Assembly: GCA_013397075.1 (NCBI GenBank)
Contig: VWZS01002681.1
Span: 1-64,000 of the forward strand
Source of the DNA: Rhabdornis inornatus
Lineage: Eukaryota; Chordata; Aves; Passeriformes; Rhabdornithidae
Reading direction: 5' to 3'
DNA: 64,000 nt
Of the stretch, positions 1 to 13,796 are shown piece by piece. The translations under genes and the position numbers were made by a program. A model generated the notes under the pieces. It made no database searches. It worked only from the letters and a program-made list of their open reading frames with translations, and had not been told where the DNA came from. The stretch's first letter is position 1; each line of letters begins with the position of its first letter.

Positions 1-2123
1 TTTCAAACCAAGACACATAGTTATATTTTTTAAGTTAGAATTAATCAAACAACATGACTGAGCTACAGTTCAAAATATTCATATCCATGTGCACATGATC
101 ATTGCAATCCTAACGACTATTAGTTCTCGCCCACTGGCATCAAACACAGCATTTGGTTTGAACAGTGCATCATGAAAATGTTTCCTTAAAATGTGAACTC
201 ACATGTCCAGTTTTTGTAAATAGCATTATAACAATGAAAGACTGATATACTACTGAATGAAGAATACTCCTGTAATATTACACTATTTCACAAATCCCTA
301 CACTGAAGTAAAAGGGCTTTTAAAAAAAAAAAAACACTAATAAGGAAATATGGACTCCCCTAGACTATTAGGCCCAGATAATTTCAATGTGAGTGTAAGC
401 ATTAGAATGCATACCTTAGCACATATGGCAAACTTCTTACCACAGGAAAATCAGACTTTTGCTCAATTTTTCTTTAAAGCAAACTAATGAAAAGTGCAGT
501 GTCATTGCATGAAGATTCAAGAACTGATGTATTTGCTGACTGCCAAGTTGGTATTGTCTTTTGCTCTAACACAATTGTGCAGTCAGGTCATGGAGCAGAA
601 CATATTCATTGTAAAAATTAAAGAAACCAATTGTTAGAAGTTGCTACCACAGCATTCAGAGTGTGTTTTAGCAAAGTAATTGAAAGATCAAACAGGAACA
701 GCATTTGGTGCTGACTGAATAGACACAAATTCTATTCACAGGCTGCACTAAAAACATCCTTTGAATCTCTTTACTAATTCAAAAGCATTATGTTTTAATT
801 TTGACCAGGCAGACCCTCCTGACATTTTCTTCCCAGGCATTCTGTTTGTACTCTTACTGGCTGTGTGCCAAGGTATTCTTCATAAGACAAGTTATCAGGA
901 GGATTTGGTCTCTCAAGAAAATAATGTTTAGCAACTGCTCTTGAAAAAGATACAAAATACAACTTCAGTGGGTATCACCATAGTCTTTTCATGGCAACAC
1001 CCCAGGCTACTGGCATTCTCTACAAGTATGTAAATAAAAGAAGCAAATGATGTTTAAAAGCCAGTTCATGTAAGCAGGTACATCTCAGAGATCTTGACAG
1101 AGGAGTACTAAACCCACTCAGATCCTTTATTATTTTAAAATTAATGGGGTATAGAGAAGGAAGTCTTCTTTTTTGGTGAGAAGAAAGCTTGATCCCATAA
1201 AGCGCAAGCAAAAGGCAAAAGAAAACCACTCTACACACACAGCCGTACCTAATTAGAACTCTATTTCACACACAAGACTTGAAAACCAAAAAATTGTAGT
1301 GAATGATGTGGTAAGGCTGTAAATCCTAATTCAGAACTTATAATTTGGGTATCTTTTCTCAGTCTTTAACTCCATCAGCCAAGCAACCAAACGTTGTCTC
1401 ATTTCTATGTCTTTAACTGATCCACTGCATTACACCGAACTTTTCTTATGTTAGCTGGTAATTTTTTATAGAGCTCAATTTCAAAACAAAACAAAAGATA
1501 TTCACAACCTTAAGTACTTTTTGTAAGCAATGAAATATCAGTGATGATAATAGGTTCCCAAAAGAAAGGCTAGCTACAAGAGTATAGCTCGTTCTCAAGA
1601 GTTATGCATATGTTAACCACCAAGTGAGGTAGGAATAATAAATAAGGATAATTTCTCATTAGCTCAGCGTACACTGAGTTCCACTAAGTTTTCATGAAGA
1701 AGGCTTCCATGTAGCTCGAGATTTGAGGCAGCTGGAACACCACTCTTCTTTTCCTCAGCCCTCCTTCCATATTACATTGAATACAAATCAAAACCAAGTT
1801 TGAACAGTTATGACTTCTTGTTTAAAATTGCTCTGTTACAACAATTACAGCAAAAGGTAATATCAAAGCAATCCAGTAACTTAAAAAAATTTCCTCCACA
1901 TGAATAGTACGCACAATATTATACCTTTTAAAAATGCAGAGGCAAGATAAAGTCATTAAAAATTGTTTAGGTCTTTCATCAAGACTTAAATTGAATACTA
2001 GGGAGAAAACCTAACTTAGTTATAGTAAATAGCTGTACCTATGACTGGGCCTTTACAGGCCTAGAAGAATATGCAATAATCCCTATGCAACTAACATATG
2101 TAAATTAAAGTTTTACAACATAC
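1..2123 (-). other. BCAR3 intron downstream of first coding exon
   Basis: AT-rich sequence without exon-like frames or recognisable transposons. It contains an A13 run at 322-334. Short open frames such as 1020-1238 have no coding character. Nothing else is seen. Confidence 0.7.
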
Positions 2124-2440
2124 CTCTCACGGAGTTCACTGCTCTTTCCATTTTCTGGAGGGTATTCTTCTATAATATCCTGTATAAACGGTGGCTGCTG
2201 CCACGCTCTGGTGTAAGGCAACGTTCCCACGTGGCTGAACATATCACAAGACCTAGAGGGAACTGTCCCCTTCTTCTTCCTGGGGAGAGTGCCATGGATA
2301 GAGATGCCTCGGAAGGAGTTTGAACGATGCTCAATTGGTGAAGGTTTTGTGGTCAAAAGGTCCATGGAAGAAGCTAATGAGAACTGGTGATTCACTGGGC
2401 TGTTTCTGGGAAGACTTGAAAGTTTTCCTGCAGCTATCAT
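2124..2440 (-). CDS. BCAR3: BCAR3 first coding exon (N-terminal 105 codons)
   Basis: BCAR3 (NSP2/AND-34) is a cytoplasmic adaptor. It has an N-terminal SH2 domain and a C-terminal Cdc25-like domain that binds p130Cas/BCAR1, and it acts in adhesion and growth-factor signalling. This exon encodes the segment before the SH2 domain. It starts MIAAGKLSSLPRNSPVNHQF and keeps the family blocks LASSMDLL, SIHGTLPRKKKG and a following RSCD..SH.GTLP. Compared with the human protein as I remember it (MAAGK...), one extra residue is present after the start Met. The acceptor (TTTTTCCAG) leaves 8 untranslated bases before the ATG, so this is the exon that opens the reading frame. The donor is AG|GTATGT, splitting an Arg codon (105 codons plus 2 bases). 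The SH2 exons lie beyond the left edge. Identification rests on recall of the human protein but the match is extensive. Confidence 0.93.
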
Positions 2441-2448
2441 TTTTGGTT
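2441..2448 (-). other. BCAR3: BCAR3 5' UTR end in first coding exon
   Basis: Eight bases lie between the splice acceptor (CAG at the 2449-2451 side) and the ATG. The remainder of the leader must come from exons further right, probably those at the CpG islands. Confidence 0.75.
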
Positions 2449-5400
2449 CTGGAAAAACAAAACCAAGATTTCTTATTGTATATCAATCATCAAAGCCCTT
2501 ACTTAAAGGAAGTTAAGTAGCATGACTAACACAGGTACCTGAAACTGAACTTTTGCTTTGCATTGAGGCAGTCAGACACCTCAAGACCCAGTCACACTCG
2601 TCCTAATGCACATCAAGCACACACGTATATAACTTTATACATGTTAAAAGTCACAACAAAAAACAACCAGTCTGGACAAACATGCAAGAGCAGGCCCTGA
2701 TCAATTCCCATTTTTATCCACACAGTTCTTCTTTTCTGTTTTTTCACATCCTCTGTTGACTCACACATCAACTTTGAATCACTGACAACAAGCAAAGTTT
2801 TAAGAATATTTGTCAAAAAATACAGGACACTACAGCTTGGTTTGGAATAATGTTTTAAAACTCGGTAGTTGGCACACTGTGAGGAAAAACCTGTTGCTAA
2901 GGAGTCTTGCTCAAGTAATAAATCTAACAGATAACTGGTCACATACTTCCAACAGGCTGTAAACTAAACGGCTCTACCCAAGAGATAAGGGCAGGAGCAG
3001 ATTACTGGAATTCTCTTCTTCAGCATGCTCAGCCTGCTGGCCTAAATCGCTGTTGACACAGAGATTTACATAGCTGTCAGTCTCTGCTACAATCAATTGC
3101 AGTCTGCCATACAGTACAGGTTTTCCTGTTGGCGTGAGCAAAAAGCCTTGTGAGACAAACACTCCAGGCTCATTAAAAAATTACAGTTCTGTTCCTCAAA
3201 ATATGCTGCCCTGTGCTCAGTTTATAGTGTTGTATTGCAGAAGACAGGCTGCCTTATCCTATGTGGTTGTATCAGCCTGCAAAAGCCACTCTATGGAATT
3301 TACCACGAGACCTAAAGGGCAACCAGTCCTGTATTATTTAACCTAGGTGTTAGTCAGCCAGGTGCTTCCCACAGAAACTGGAACAGCCACAGATGCTACA
3401 GAGATTGATATGAACTCAGAAAGCAGAAGCACTTCTGGAAATAACAGCTATGGACAAGGGGAATCTGTTCTGACATTAGTCGAGTTCCATGCTGAAAAAT
3501 AAGATGTGCACCCTGAAGGCCCAGCAATCTGGAGGTCAGCTGCTTACAACTGCACAAGAATTCCTCCTGTTTTGGGGAACAGACAGGTGTTGCAAGGAAA
3601 ACTGAGGTGCTTCTATAGTCCTCTGGCTTCCTTCTCCAACCTTAGCATCACAGCTACCAGCAAAATGTTTCTGCACTGAAGCTACTGTTACTTCTACTTA
3701 GAGGTTATCATAACAGGCTTACTTTTACAGCAATGCTGAAGCTGATCTCAAAGTATATAAAGTTCTGCTTTTTCCTGTCAGCTGCACTGCAGAGATTCAC
3801 CAGCTGGATAAGGTTTTCAGACTTCAACAACAAATCCCTTCCCAATTCTCATATATCGAAAGTTCTACAATAAATACTCAGTAGCGTTTTTCTCTGCTCT
3901 TTAATTTGCCAAGCCTCTGTCAGAGCACAGGTACTATGCACTACAGCAGAAAAGTCTCTGGAAATAGCACTTCTGCCTAGGGAGAATCTGTTTGACTCTG
4001 GTCACATCTCTCGATAAGAAGAGTAGAAAAGATTTGATGTGTTAGCAAAGAACTGACATTTTTTGTCACGCAGATCCAAAAAAAATACAAAATCCTAAAG
4101 AAACCAAAACACATTCTCACAAAAATTCTGCAATAAATTATCACACTGATGTGATGTGAAATACTAAATTATCTCTTGATTTATGATGAGGTTGAAGGGC
4201 ATAGTTTCTGTTAGTTTTGGCAAGTACTAAAAATATCACAATTATTTTTACAATAATTTCTGTACAGTCAGTCTTGCATTACAAATGTTCTAAGCAAAAG
4301 AACTGGTCCACAGATACAAAATCCAAAATGCAAATGCTTACTACAAACCTGCAACCTCCTCTAGCTAAAGCAAGCTGACTGAGCTTTTTTCTTGTAAATT
4401 CAGTTTCGTTATTAGAACTGAATTATATAAATTACCTCCAACAATTAGATAAAAAAGGCCCCTTATAATTCACACAATCATTTGAAACTCAACTTTGTGT
4501 ATTCACTGTAGAAAAGCAAGAAATTTACAGAGTCTGAAAAACTGGAAGCTAGCTGGCTCATTGTACAAATCTTGTTGTTCTCCTTTCAGGGCCTGCTGAG
4601 AGTCTGTATTTAATTACTGTACTTTCTTATTGGTTTATATAAAACCACCCCAAACCTCAGAATTCCAACTGGTTTAGTTCAGGTTATCCAGTGAGAGAGT
4701 TCTCCTTAGCCTTTCCTGCAAGGTTCCCAGGGCTATGCTGCAATGGAACGCAGGACGTTACCTGCAAGCAGGTATCAAACCCAAGCTGTTATAAATGTAA
4801 CCACAGAAAGCTTTGATTTAATAGCTGATGAGTCCACAATAGGCTTACTGTGACATGAAACTGTCAACCACTTCATGTTTGAAGATCCACAAAGAAAGCT
4901 CAGAATTCACTCTCCTGACCCAATCACAAGTTAATTCTTACAGCAACCCAGCCAGTTTTCACTCCAACAGTCTGAGAGTTTTCAACAAATTAACCACCCC
5001 TTGGTGTACAGCATTTTCAATTTCATCCCTACTCCTAAGAAGTCCTTAAGAACTGAAACCAAGCTCTCAGAGTTGACCTAATAATTTCTTCTTTTAAGTA
5101 GTGCTCACATGACTTACAAATTCAATACCCAATCCTCAAATTCATACCTGAGCACTGTTTTGAGGAATCAAGGTAAGAGTTCCACAGTTAGTACAAAAAA
5201 ACCTACATTCAAGAACTTGCAATACACTTAGCCACAAGTATGTGCGCAGCTTTGATAATATTTCTAAAAATCCTCCCTGCAAAACCTCTTAAAAAACCTC
5301 TCAAAAAATCCCAAACAAACAAAAAACCTCACAAAACAAAACTCAAACAAATGAAAAGCCCAACCCAAACAAAAAAACCCCAAACAAAACTGAGAACAAC

Positions 5401-8400
5401 AGGTCTGCTAGCTTCCAGCACACATTTATCTGCTTGCCCGTGTGCTGCTATACCATGTATTCTTCATAAATGTTAACAGAGAACTACAACAATCAGCCCA
5501 AGAACAAGAGTCCTGCCAAACTATCCATCCAGTTTTCTCGCATTGAATATAAACACTGGAAAGTGGGAGCCTCTTCAGCTGAAGACTCTGGAATGTCTCA
5601 AATACTTCAGTATATGATTCAAAGAATGTTTGACTTTACTAGATATAGAAACGCTGAAAGTTTTACTCCCTAAAAGACAGTGTGCTTTGAACATTGGCCA
5701 TTATGCAATCAACAACAGAAATAGTAGAAATTGTAACTGAGCAATGGCTCAAAAGGAACTGAAATTCAATTCTACACATTACTATTTGTCAAAATGCAGC
5801 AACTAACAAGACAGAACACTTTAGAAGTCATGCAAATTTCTCCTAATTAGGCGCAAACAAGATGGACTCATGCCAACATAGTGTTAAAAATGGCAAATAA
5901 ATTTGTATTTATACATAAAGTGGCACTTCTTCAGTCTGTAATTTGGAAGAATATATGGGAACAGAATTGTCAAGAGTCACATTGTGAATTCAGAGAACTA
6001 GGAAGCATGAAAGGTTTCCAGGTAACTCCTGACATGTTCTAGTTTTTTGTTATGAATGAGGGTGAGCAAATACAAATGACGAGGCCTCTAAAATCAACAT
6101 GGCATTTAGGATAACAGTATGAGATTGGACATAAAATGAATACATATCTGATGGGCAAGTCCAAACAGCTGGGGTTTGGTCTCTTCACATCATTGCTCAG
6201 AATAAAAAATAACCATGAACAATGAAATAAATAACTTTCAGTTCCCTAAAACAACATACTGAATATCCTTCTTTGGGATGCAAATCCAAATTTTCTGTCT
6301 CAGCTTGTCCTCATGAAATCTTTCTGATATTCACACAGTCTGAGGAAGTGCTCTGATGGTTCATTCAAAATGACTCTGGTATAGGATTAAGTGCCCCTTC
6401 CATACCACAACATAACACAACCAATGGCAGGGGCTTCTACTTTGTTGTTTCAATATATTGGAGGAAGAGAAGTAGAGGGAAAGGGAAGTCTTCAGTTCAG
6501 CCTCAGAGATGCATGAATGGCACAGCAAACAGTCCAAGGCTGTATATGCTCATGCTAGTGGAAATCTCATAAAAGGAAACAGAAAAACTATTTCAGAATT
6601 CCAAATCAAACTCTCAAGCTATTTCAAAACTCAAGAGTTATATCTAAATCAGTTTTGGACATTAAAAGACCCACATTTATCTCACAGCCTTATTGATTTG
6701 GCATTTGGGTGATTCTCTTCCTTAGGTGAAAATCCCTGGAGTTTATAGCTGGTGTTATCATATCACCAATCTTTACCACTAGATATGCTATGAAACTAAG
6801 AGGGCTTGAACGTGGTTTAAGTTGTTCAGCTCAGTGTTCTCAGGTATTTAAAAGACAGAGTCAACTTTTGTGAAAACTCTATTTACTTTTGCCACAACAA
6901 ATCTTCTCACGAACTCCTCCCAACAATCTCCTCTCCCTCCCTCGAAATCAGCAACAATAAATTTCAACAAGTGGAAGATCATTACTCTGTTCTCCCTGCT
7001 AAGTTACTTGGCATGTTTGCATGCACTATGCAGATGTGCACAGAAAAAAAAAGAAAGTGAACATCCTTAATGGTGAAGAAAGTCAAGGCCAGGACAAAAA
7101 GGCAGATGAATTTCCCCTGAATTTTTTTTTGTTTGTGTGCATAATAAGAGAATAAGGGGAAAACCACGAATTAAAAGCCTCTAAAGTTAAAATATCATAG
7201 GAATAAATGCAATCAAAACTGTAGCCATTATAAATTCAACATGGATTTCATGCTGTCTCCCAAGAAGCAGTGTAGTATTCTTCATTATTGTTAACAAAAA
7301 AGAAAGGATTTCTGCTCCCCCAAAATGGCTTAGAAACAGCTTTCTGCAACCTGTATTTTCTACTTCTGTTACAAAAAAAGAGAAACTGATGCAGTAGCTT
7401 CTATAGCAAACATGTCACAGGACTTTGAGAAGAATACTAAGGTTCAAGAACCAACAGCCTGTTATGATACAGAGACATAGACTGAGAAAGCATATGCAGT
7501 AGTTCAAAGGCTTTAAGCTACTATCAGAAAAAACCAGGAGTCTGTCAAACATCCCCACAAGATTAGTCAGGTCAGTGCTTCCAAAGGGTCTTGAAGTGCT
7601 ATCACAATGTTCATGCTCTCCTTCTCTCTCTTTATATATGCCACACAATTTCCACCTTCTTCCCATACACCCCTGCGCTGTAATTGGTCAGCTTATTTAA
7701 AATGTTATTTTTAACTATTATTCTCACACAACAGAAAACACACAGGCCAGGATAAATTATCTTTGCAATATCTTTTTTCTCCAATATGAGAGAAACAGAT
7801 AAACCCCATACTTCTCTTTGTGAATTTTCACACATCGAATGCCTTCGTACCTATAAAAAACGCCAAGAAAAAGTGATCATTGAAGATAATTCAACAGTAA
7901 GTACAACTTTCTTCATTTGGCCATGAAATTCTCTCTGAAATGCAAATGCCCAATCAGTTAGCTCAGTTATTCTGAACAATATGAAGCCTTGACTTGAAAT
8001 AAACCTCTCCACATTTTGCTGGCAAAAGCAGAGAACTTTACCAAGGTTACAGTCAAATTGAAGTGCTTTTTAGCCAATGCTTCAAAAATACAACGTTTTG
8101 TTCCTTGTCTGGTAAAGGAAGCAATTTATTTTGACTGCTCCTTTGTTCCCACAATAAGAAAAAACTACCCACTTTAACTGAAAAACCTTTTCAGCATTAC
8201 TATTTTGAACTAACACCGCCTTTCAGAAATCACAAATTTGGACAGAAAGAAGTGCTTTTGCATCCTCTCCTCTTCAAAAGACAAAGGAAAAAAGGACACA
8301 CCGTTTCGTTTCTCTCTACTCAGAGAAGTATCTCGGTATCTCGAGTACACACCAGTGTTCTATACTTATTTAACAGATTTCCATGGGCTCAATTCCCACA

Positions 8401-8439
8401 AAACCTAAGCACTTGGGTCCAGCGTCTCGGTCGCCACTG
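2449..8439 (-). other. BCAR3 intron between coding exon and proximal CpG island
   Basis: About 6 kb of AT-rich intronic sequence. Apart from an A/C-rich low-complexity tract (5281-5390) I see no repeats, exons or RNA genes. Open frames here (for example 2613-2942 and 5240-5476) are short and lack domain or codon signatures. Confidence 0.65.
5281..5390. repeat. A/C-rich low-complexity tract
   Basis: About 110 bases made of repeated AAAACC, CAAACAAA and AAAACCC words with almost no T or G. On the BCAR3 sense strand it is T/G-rich. It is a simple low-complexity expansion and not a recognisable element. Confidence 0.8.
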
Positions 8440-9180
8440 TCACAGCAATGGCACTTCTAGCAGCCCGCGGGCCAGCCCGGGCAGGGCAGAGCTCGCCCTG
8501 CCCCAACAGCGGTGTGGGGACACCCGCACACACCCACGCACAAAGCCAACTCTGCATCCTCTGCCCGAGAGGCCAGCGCTGCCCCCGCGGTTACCGGCTC
8601 TGATCGCGGCTGCTTCTCCCCAGGCTTTCTGCGGCTCGGCTGAAGCGTCTGTCCCAGCGAAGCGATCGCCGGGCAGCGAGTGCCGCCCGGGCCCCTCCCT
8701 AGGGGCCGCGGAGCCGGAGCGGGCAGCCGGGAGGGGCGGCCGGAGGCCGGACAGCAGCAACAGCGGTCCGGAGCGCTACCAGAAAATGAACCGGGGCGTT
8801 CTCGGGAGAGCCCAAGGTCTGGCCGTGCCGCGGTAGGAGCCGGCGCGTAGCCAGCACCAGCCCGCCCCAAAGAAGCGCCGTTCGCGATTACTTGAGGGTT
8901 ACTCAACCAAAGCCTTCTCCGAGCGCCTTATCGCTCGCTGCCCGGTCCGCCACAGCCCGGCCCCGGTTCCGTGCGTCCCCCGGCCGCCCCACGAGCCCCT
9001 CGCGGGCGCCTCTCACCTGGGCGGGAGGCGGCTCCGGCGGCTCCGGCGCTGCGCAGCCCCCGGGCCCTGAGCTGCGCTCCGGCCACACCCTCCGGGCCGC
9101 TCCGCCTGGGTCCCGCCGAGCCCCCGCACCCGCCCCCGCAGGCCGTGACCTCCCGCTGCCCTTCTCCATACATCTAACAA
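8440..9180 (-). promoter_or_regulatory. BCAR3: CpG island, probable proximal BCAR3 promoter
   Basis: A sharp change from AT-rich intron to CpG-dense GC-rich sequence with several GGGCGG/CCGCCC boxes. On the minus strand a textbook donor (GCCCAG|GTGAGA) ends an exon at 9017, which fits an untranslated first exon starting around 9.1-9.2 kb and splicing to the coding exon at 2448, an intron of about 6.6 kb. Several long overlapping open frames here are CpG-island artefacts. That it drives BCAR3 is inferred from strand and position. A separate noncoding transcript is the main alternative. Confidence 0.65.
9017..9175 (-). other. BCAR3: Putative untranslated first exon of BCAR3 (proximal promoter)
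   Basis: The left edge is set by the donor CAG|GTGAGA on the minus strand (GT at 9015-9016). The right edge (transcription start) is only a guess from where CpG density drops near 9.17 kb. There is no need for an ATG here because the reading frame opens in the exon at 2440. Confidence 0.4.
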
Positions 9181-9209
9181 CTTGGCCTCCATAATTTCGT
9201 CTCTCAAAT

Positions 9210-12200
9210 TAGCACTGCAGCAAAAATTAACAGTTTGCTAAACTCACCGTGTTCAGGGACGATGCAGAGCCTATTACGTACTTCACACACAAAATTTACT
9301 CGCGTTGGTGAACGTCCCCCTCATCCTGCCAAGCCGCGTGAAGTTATTTGTGCAACAGGTTGGTGGGCTAATACGCGTTTCTACAACAAAGGGTCAAATA
9401 GCTGTAGAGAATAGGGAGCTACTGACAGAACAGATGGTCACTTACCTTCCTTTTGTAAAGTATACCTTCAAAACAATGAGATAATTATAGATACAACCTT
9501 CAGTTTCTACTAATTATCTCAAGCACCTTCAGCTGTACCATTGACTCAGCCACAGGGCTTTTGCTTTAATAAAAATCAAGGCACATTCAGTTGACTTTTA
9601 AAGCACTGTCTAACGATTTAACACAGTATTTCTCTCCTTTCCCATTGGCTCAGTGTTTCAGGCTGCCTGACCAACATTTTTCTGGTCTTACCACAGTTAT
9701 TCCAGTTTTTCCAATTTAAATTTCTATTGTATCAGAATTCATAAAATTTCATTTTTCAAACCTATTCACTCTTATCCTATTTGTATTAGCTCTCCAGAGG
9801 CAAAGGCTTTTCTGCCTAACCAAATATTTAATTGATTTTGACATTAAGTATTTGATCCCTACTAGTTGTATGGTGGTTCTGTTTTGGGAGATCCTCTTCA
9901 TGCATTATTTTCATTTCACTCTAATGTTCAATCCTTTCATTCTCTTTCTCCATTTTTACGAGGATTAGCTTTAATAAATTGCTTCTGATGTATCTGCTTC
10001 AGAGCCTTACTATATAATTGCTGAAGCTGTGGTCCTAAGATATCTAAATGATAAATGCAATTTAAGGATGAGATTATTTATGTTCCAGGATGTCTGCATA
10101 TTATCAAGCCAATAATAAAAAATAAATGAAATTCTGGTGTTCTCACACTAAGCGAGTTAAACATCCAATAGTGACAGCAGCAGGACTAAAATTCCACATG
10201 ATGTCTTACCACAGTGAAGTCTCTGGGTACTGGATAGAATTAGGATATCTACCTCTCTATAGTTTGGCATTTTATGCATTGTCCATAAAACTGAATTTGG
10301 CAATCTCAGCTATCTGAAATAGTTGCAGGAACTGTTTCTTTTTGTGTTTTTTTTTTAATGAAGCAATTCAAACCAGAAAAAAACACTAGACCTTCATTTG
10401 AAGTGTAGCTAGAGTTTAAGAAACATTTAGCTGATCAAGACAATATTTTTTAGCCATCACAGAAGTTGCTGAAGTAGGTATTGGGAGAGGAAAATTCTTG
10501 GGAAGGTCTAGGAATTTTCATAGATAGGAGTAGAATCTTTGCGTAAGAAAGCTCAAGTAAGATGAAGTTTAGTGTAAAATAAGAGAAAAGAAAATAAAGG
10601 CAGAGAGTAGTGCTCCAATATTCAGTAAGGGACAGAGACAGAAGATTAGAAAATTAAATTTATTGAGTATACTAAGGTAAAGGAAGCTCACAGTAGCATT
10701 TCTGATTGGTGTTCCCCTTCCCATAGCAACACCAGTTCCTTAAGGCAGACATGAACATTATCAATGTTGGTGTTGCCACACACCTTTTACAACAACTTCC
10801 AAAAGAGAACAGTTGAGGTAAACGTGAAAGACAACAGCTTTCAGAAACATCCATTCACTGGTGCTGGAACATAAGTCACTACCTGTGGCATGCTGACAGA
10901 GAGACTTCTATATTTTTCTCTCAACAAATTACAAAAAATTATAGCATCCTATTGATGCTGAACAGAGCCTTGAAGTTAAAATCTAAATTCAAACTAACTG
11001 CACTTAAAGCTTAAATGTACACCAAACTTCACTCTGTTCTTTTGTCAGTTGTTTCTCCCCAAATGCTTTGCCATTTGAGCTACTGATAAACTAGGAAAAC
11101 TACCAAACCTTGACTAGCTGATGGCACCCTCCATTCATCTTGCTGGTTGTGAAAAGTATTGAGGATAGAGAGGTACCAGAAATGTTTCAGGCACAGTGAC
11201 AGATTCCAGAACTTCACTGGCACAAGTAACAATCTGTGGATATTTCCCATAGTATATTCCACTCATAATCTTTCTTCAAAATATACTTGAGAAAGGGAGG
11301 GAGGGAGCAGGGGGAGGGGAAGGGAACTGAAGAACACAATGATCTCATGTTGGATACCAAAATGCCTCACCAATATGTCCAGTGCAAGAAAAATGGCATT
11401 AGGGTGAGAATACAGAAAGAGGAGTTGAGATACCTGGATTCCATATTCAGTTCTAGTATTCTGACCCACCTACTTCCTGTATGACATAGACTAACATTTT
11501 TGTAACATACATCACAGTGGTAGTAATTTTTCACAGAGAAGACTGTGCTCTATTAGCTTATCAAGTGGAAGATGCTACAGAAGTGCAAACTATTATTTTC
11601 CTCATTGCACAAAGGAAAATGTTTGGCTTCTCTGTCTAAACTGCATGTTCCACAGTTCAGGTAAAAGACATTTCAAACCATGCCAAAAACTCTGATCCAC
11701 CCATAAGATGGTCTCTACTGATTCTAATGGTCTGATTCTAATCACTCAGGAAATTTTTAGGCACTGTAGTTACATAGGAAATAGTGTCATGCTTGTCATT
11801 TTTTTATGACTAAGAACCAGCAAAGGGGCAGTAACTTCCTTGGCAGCATGACTACGTGCTAAGCAATGGGATTGTAGCTGGGCAGCCTTGCCTAAACTGT
11901 TACTCTTACTTGCATGAGTCATTACATTCTTTTCTGAAAGTTTTATTTTGTCTTCAGGTTAAATTAAAAATTGGTCTTTGTCTTTACATTTGACAATTTA
12001 CACAACCCATCCTTGCACATACTTGATGCAAAGCTGTTAAAGAGAATTTGCCTACAGGATGCAAGGAGGAAAAATTCACAAGAATGCCTACAATAGCTCC
12101 ACTGGTTGTGAGTTACTCCAGATGAAATTAGATTTGATTCCTTATTACAAAGCTTTTGTTGTTTTCATACTTTCCATGTACTTTGGAAATGAGTTCACTG

Positions 12201-13790
12201 AGCTGTGGGATGAAGTCTGGAAGCATCACTGTCCTGAAAGGAGAACAGCACCTCTGTCATGCCTCCCCATCAGCATTCCATGTTAACCTGCCATACCCCT
12301 GAGCCATCTGCTTATCTATATGGCATCATGCTGTGTATCACCTTGCCACAGACAGTAGCACTGGAGCATTGTCCTTTGTGACACTAACCTGGGGGAGGCT
12401 GAGAAAGCAGCAGTGTACTGGCCATTGCTGGCCACACATCACACACTGCTGGGGTCTTCCATGGCCACCCTTGACTTCTGCTTTCTGAAGGAGGGGAGTA
12501 TGTGCAGGTGCATCTTTTCACCTGCAAAGACACCCAAAAAAGCAGCTAACTGAACAGATAAGTGAGGACGAACACAATTGGGACATAGGTCCCAAGACCT
12601 GTCCTGCTACAGCTTGCATGCCTTAATTATGCCACGAACTGGCATAACAGTACTTGCCAGTTCTTGAGACCATTTTCAAATGTGCTTGGCTTAAGAAACA
12701 AATAAAACAATGGGACATAAGAAGTTGATTCCTTGGAGTTGGAAATTTTCATTGGAAATTTTCAATTTGTCCTTAAATGTTAGAATTCCAGTCTTCCTCA
12801 GATAGCCATGAGAAGACACATTTACTCCAAAAGCACTGTTCTGCAGCTGCAGTGATAAAATGCAGAAGTAACAACACACGATGAAGACATAGCATGTGTG
12901 GATTGCTCACACAGCAGTTCTTGTAGATTCCCTGATAAACAAAAGTCAAAGCAAGTTGCTACTGTATAGACTTGTCTTAGAAGAAAAAGGGGCCATACAA
13001 ACAAAATGCTACACAAGCCTCTACTCCCACAGATACGACATAGAAAAAGTAATGATCATAGCTGTTGGCTAGGAAATGTAAGTTTATTTGCTGATAATTT
13101 TTAAGTTAGTCAAAGACATCAGGGCAAATAAAAATGACAATGTGAATTGAAAAATGCTCCAGACTTGGAATCTGATAATATTTATTTTGAAAACTATGAG
13201 CTATGGCACCTGTGCTTTCTAGTGTCCTCCCTGGCTGCCAACTGAAACAGGCAAGTTTATTTAGCACCTATCCAGGTGCTAAATAAAACTACCAGCATGA
13301 TCTCTTGCTATTTGACCTGTCTCAGGTCTTGAGACTCAAGGTTCTTCCGAAGAAGAAACTCCAGAGAGTTATCTGTTATGAGTTGGTGTTCAGAATCCGC
13401 AGCCCCAGAGAAGCTTGCAAGCAGACACATCCCATAGCTGATTATTCTGCAAACAATGTTGTAGTACAGCAAGAGAGTTTAAAGACTTATATAAACTCAG
13501 TAATTGTCAAATACAAGAAAAACCATCATCTTGTACAAAAAATAATCAGTAATTAAAAAAATTATTAAAAACAAATCACACAGATTCTGTGGCAATATGT
13601 TATGTCCATTTCATCCTCTTTCAATTTGGTATTGAAAATCGTGTTAAACAACTTGTGCTGGCATTGGTTAGACAGTTTCAAATGTTTGAAATATACAGGT
13701 AAAATGGCACTAAATCCAGTTTTCTTTTATTGATTAGTTTTGGTAAATGATACCTTAAACTGGAAAGAAGCTGGACAAGGTCTAATGGGT
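9210..13790 (-). other. BCAR3 5' intron, first part
   Basis: AT-rich intronic sequence. A slightly more GC-rich patch at about 12.29-12.50 kb has no recognisable identity. A short perfect hairpin lies at 13256-13287 (separate entry). No exon, RNA gene or transposon was recognised. Confidence 0.6.
13256..13287. repeat. Perfect inverted repeat, 14-bp arms, 4-base loop
   Basis: The arms TTTATTTAGCACCT (13256-13269) and its exact reverse complement (13274-13287) flank the loop ATCC. It would form a tight stem-loop in RNA from either strand. Its function is unknown. Confidence 0.85.
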
Positions 13791-13796
13791 CCCTCT

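Noticed and set aside
8252..9207. Several overlapping 60-194 codon frames on both strands
   Set aside because: They are CpG-island composition artefacts rich in Pro, Arg, Ala and Gly in every frame. No domain or conserved start.
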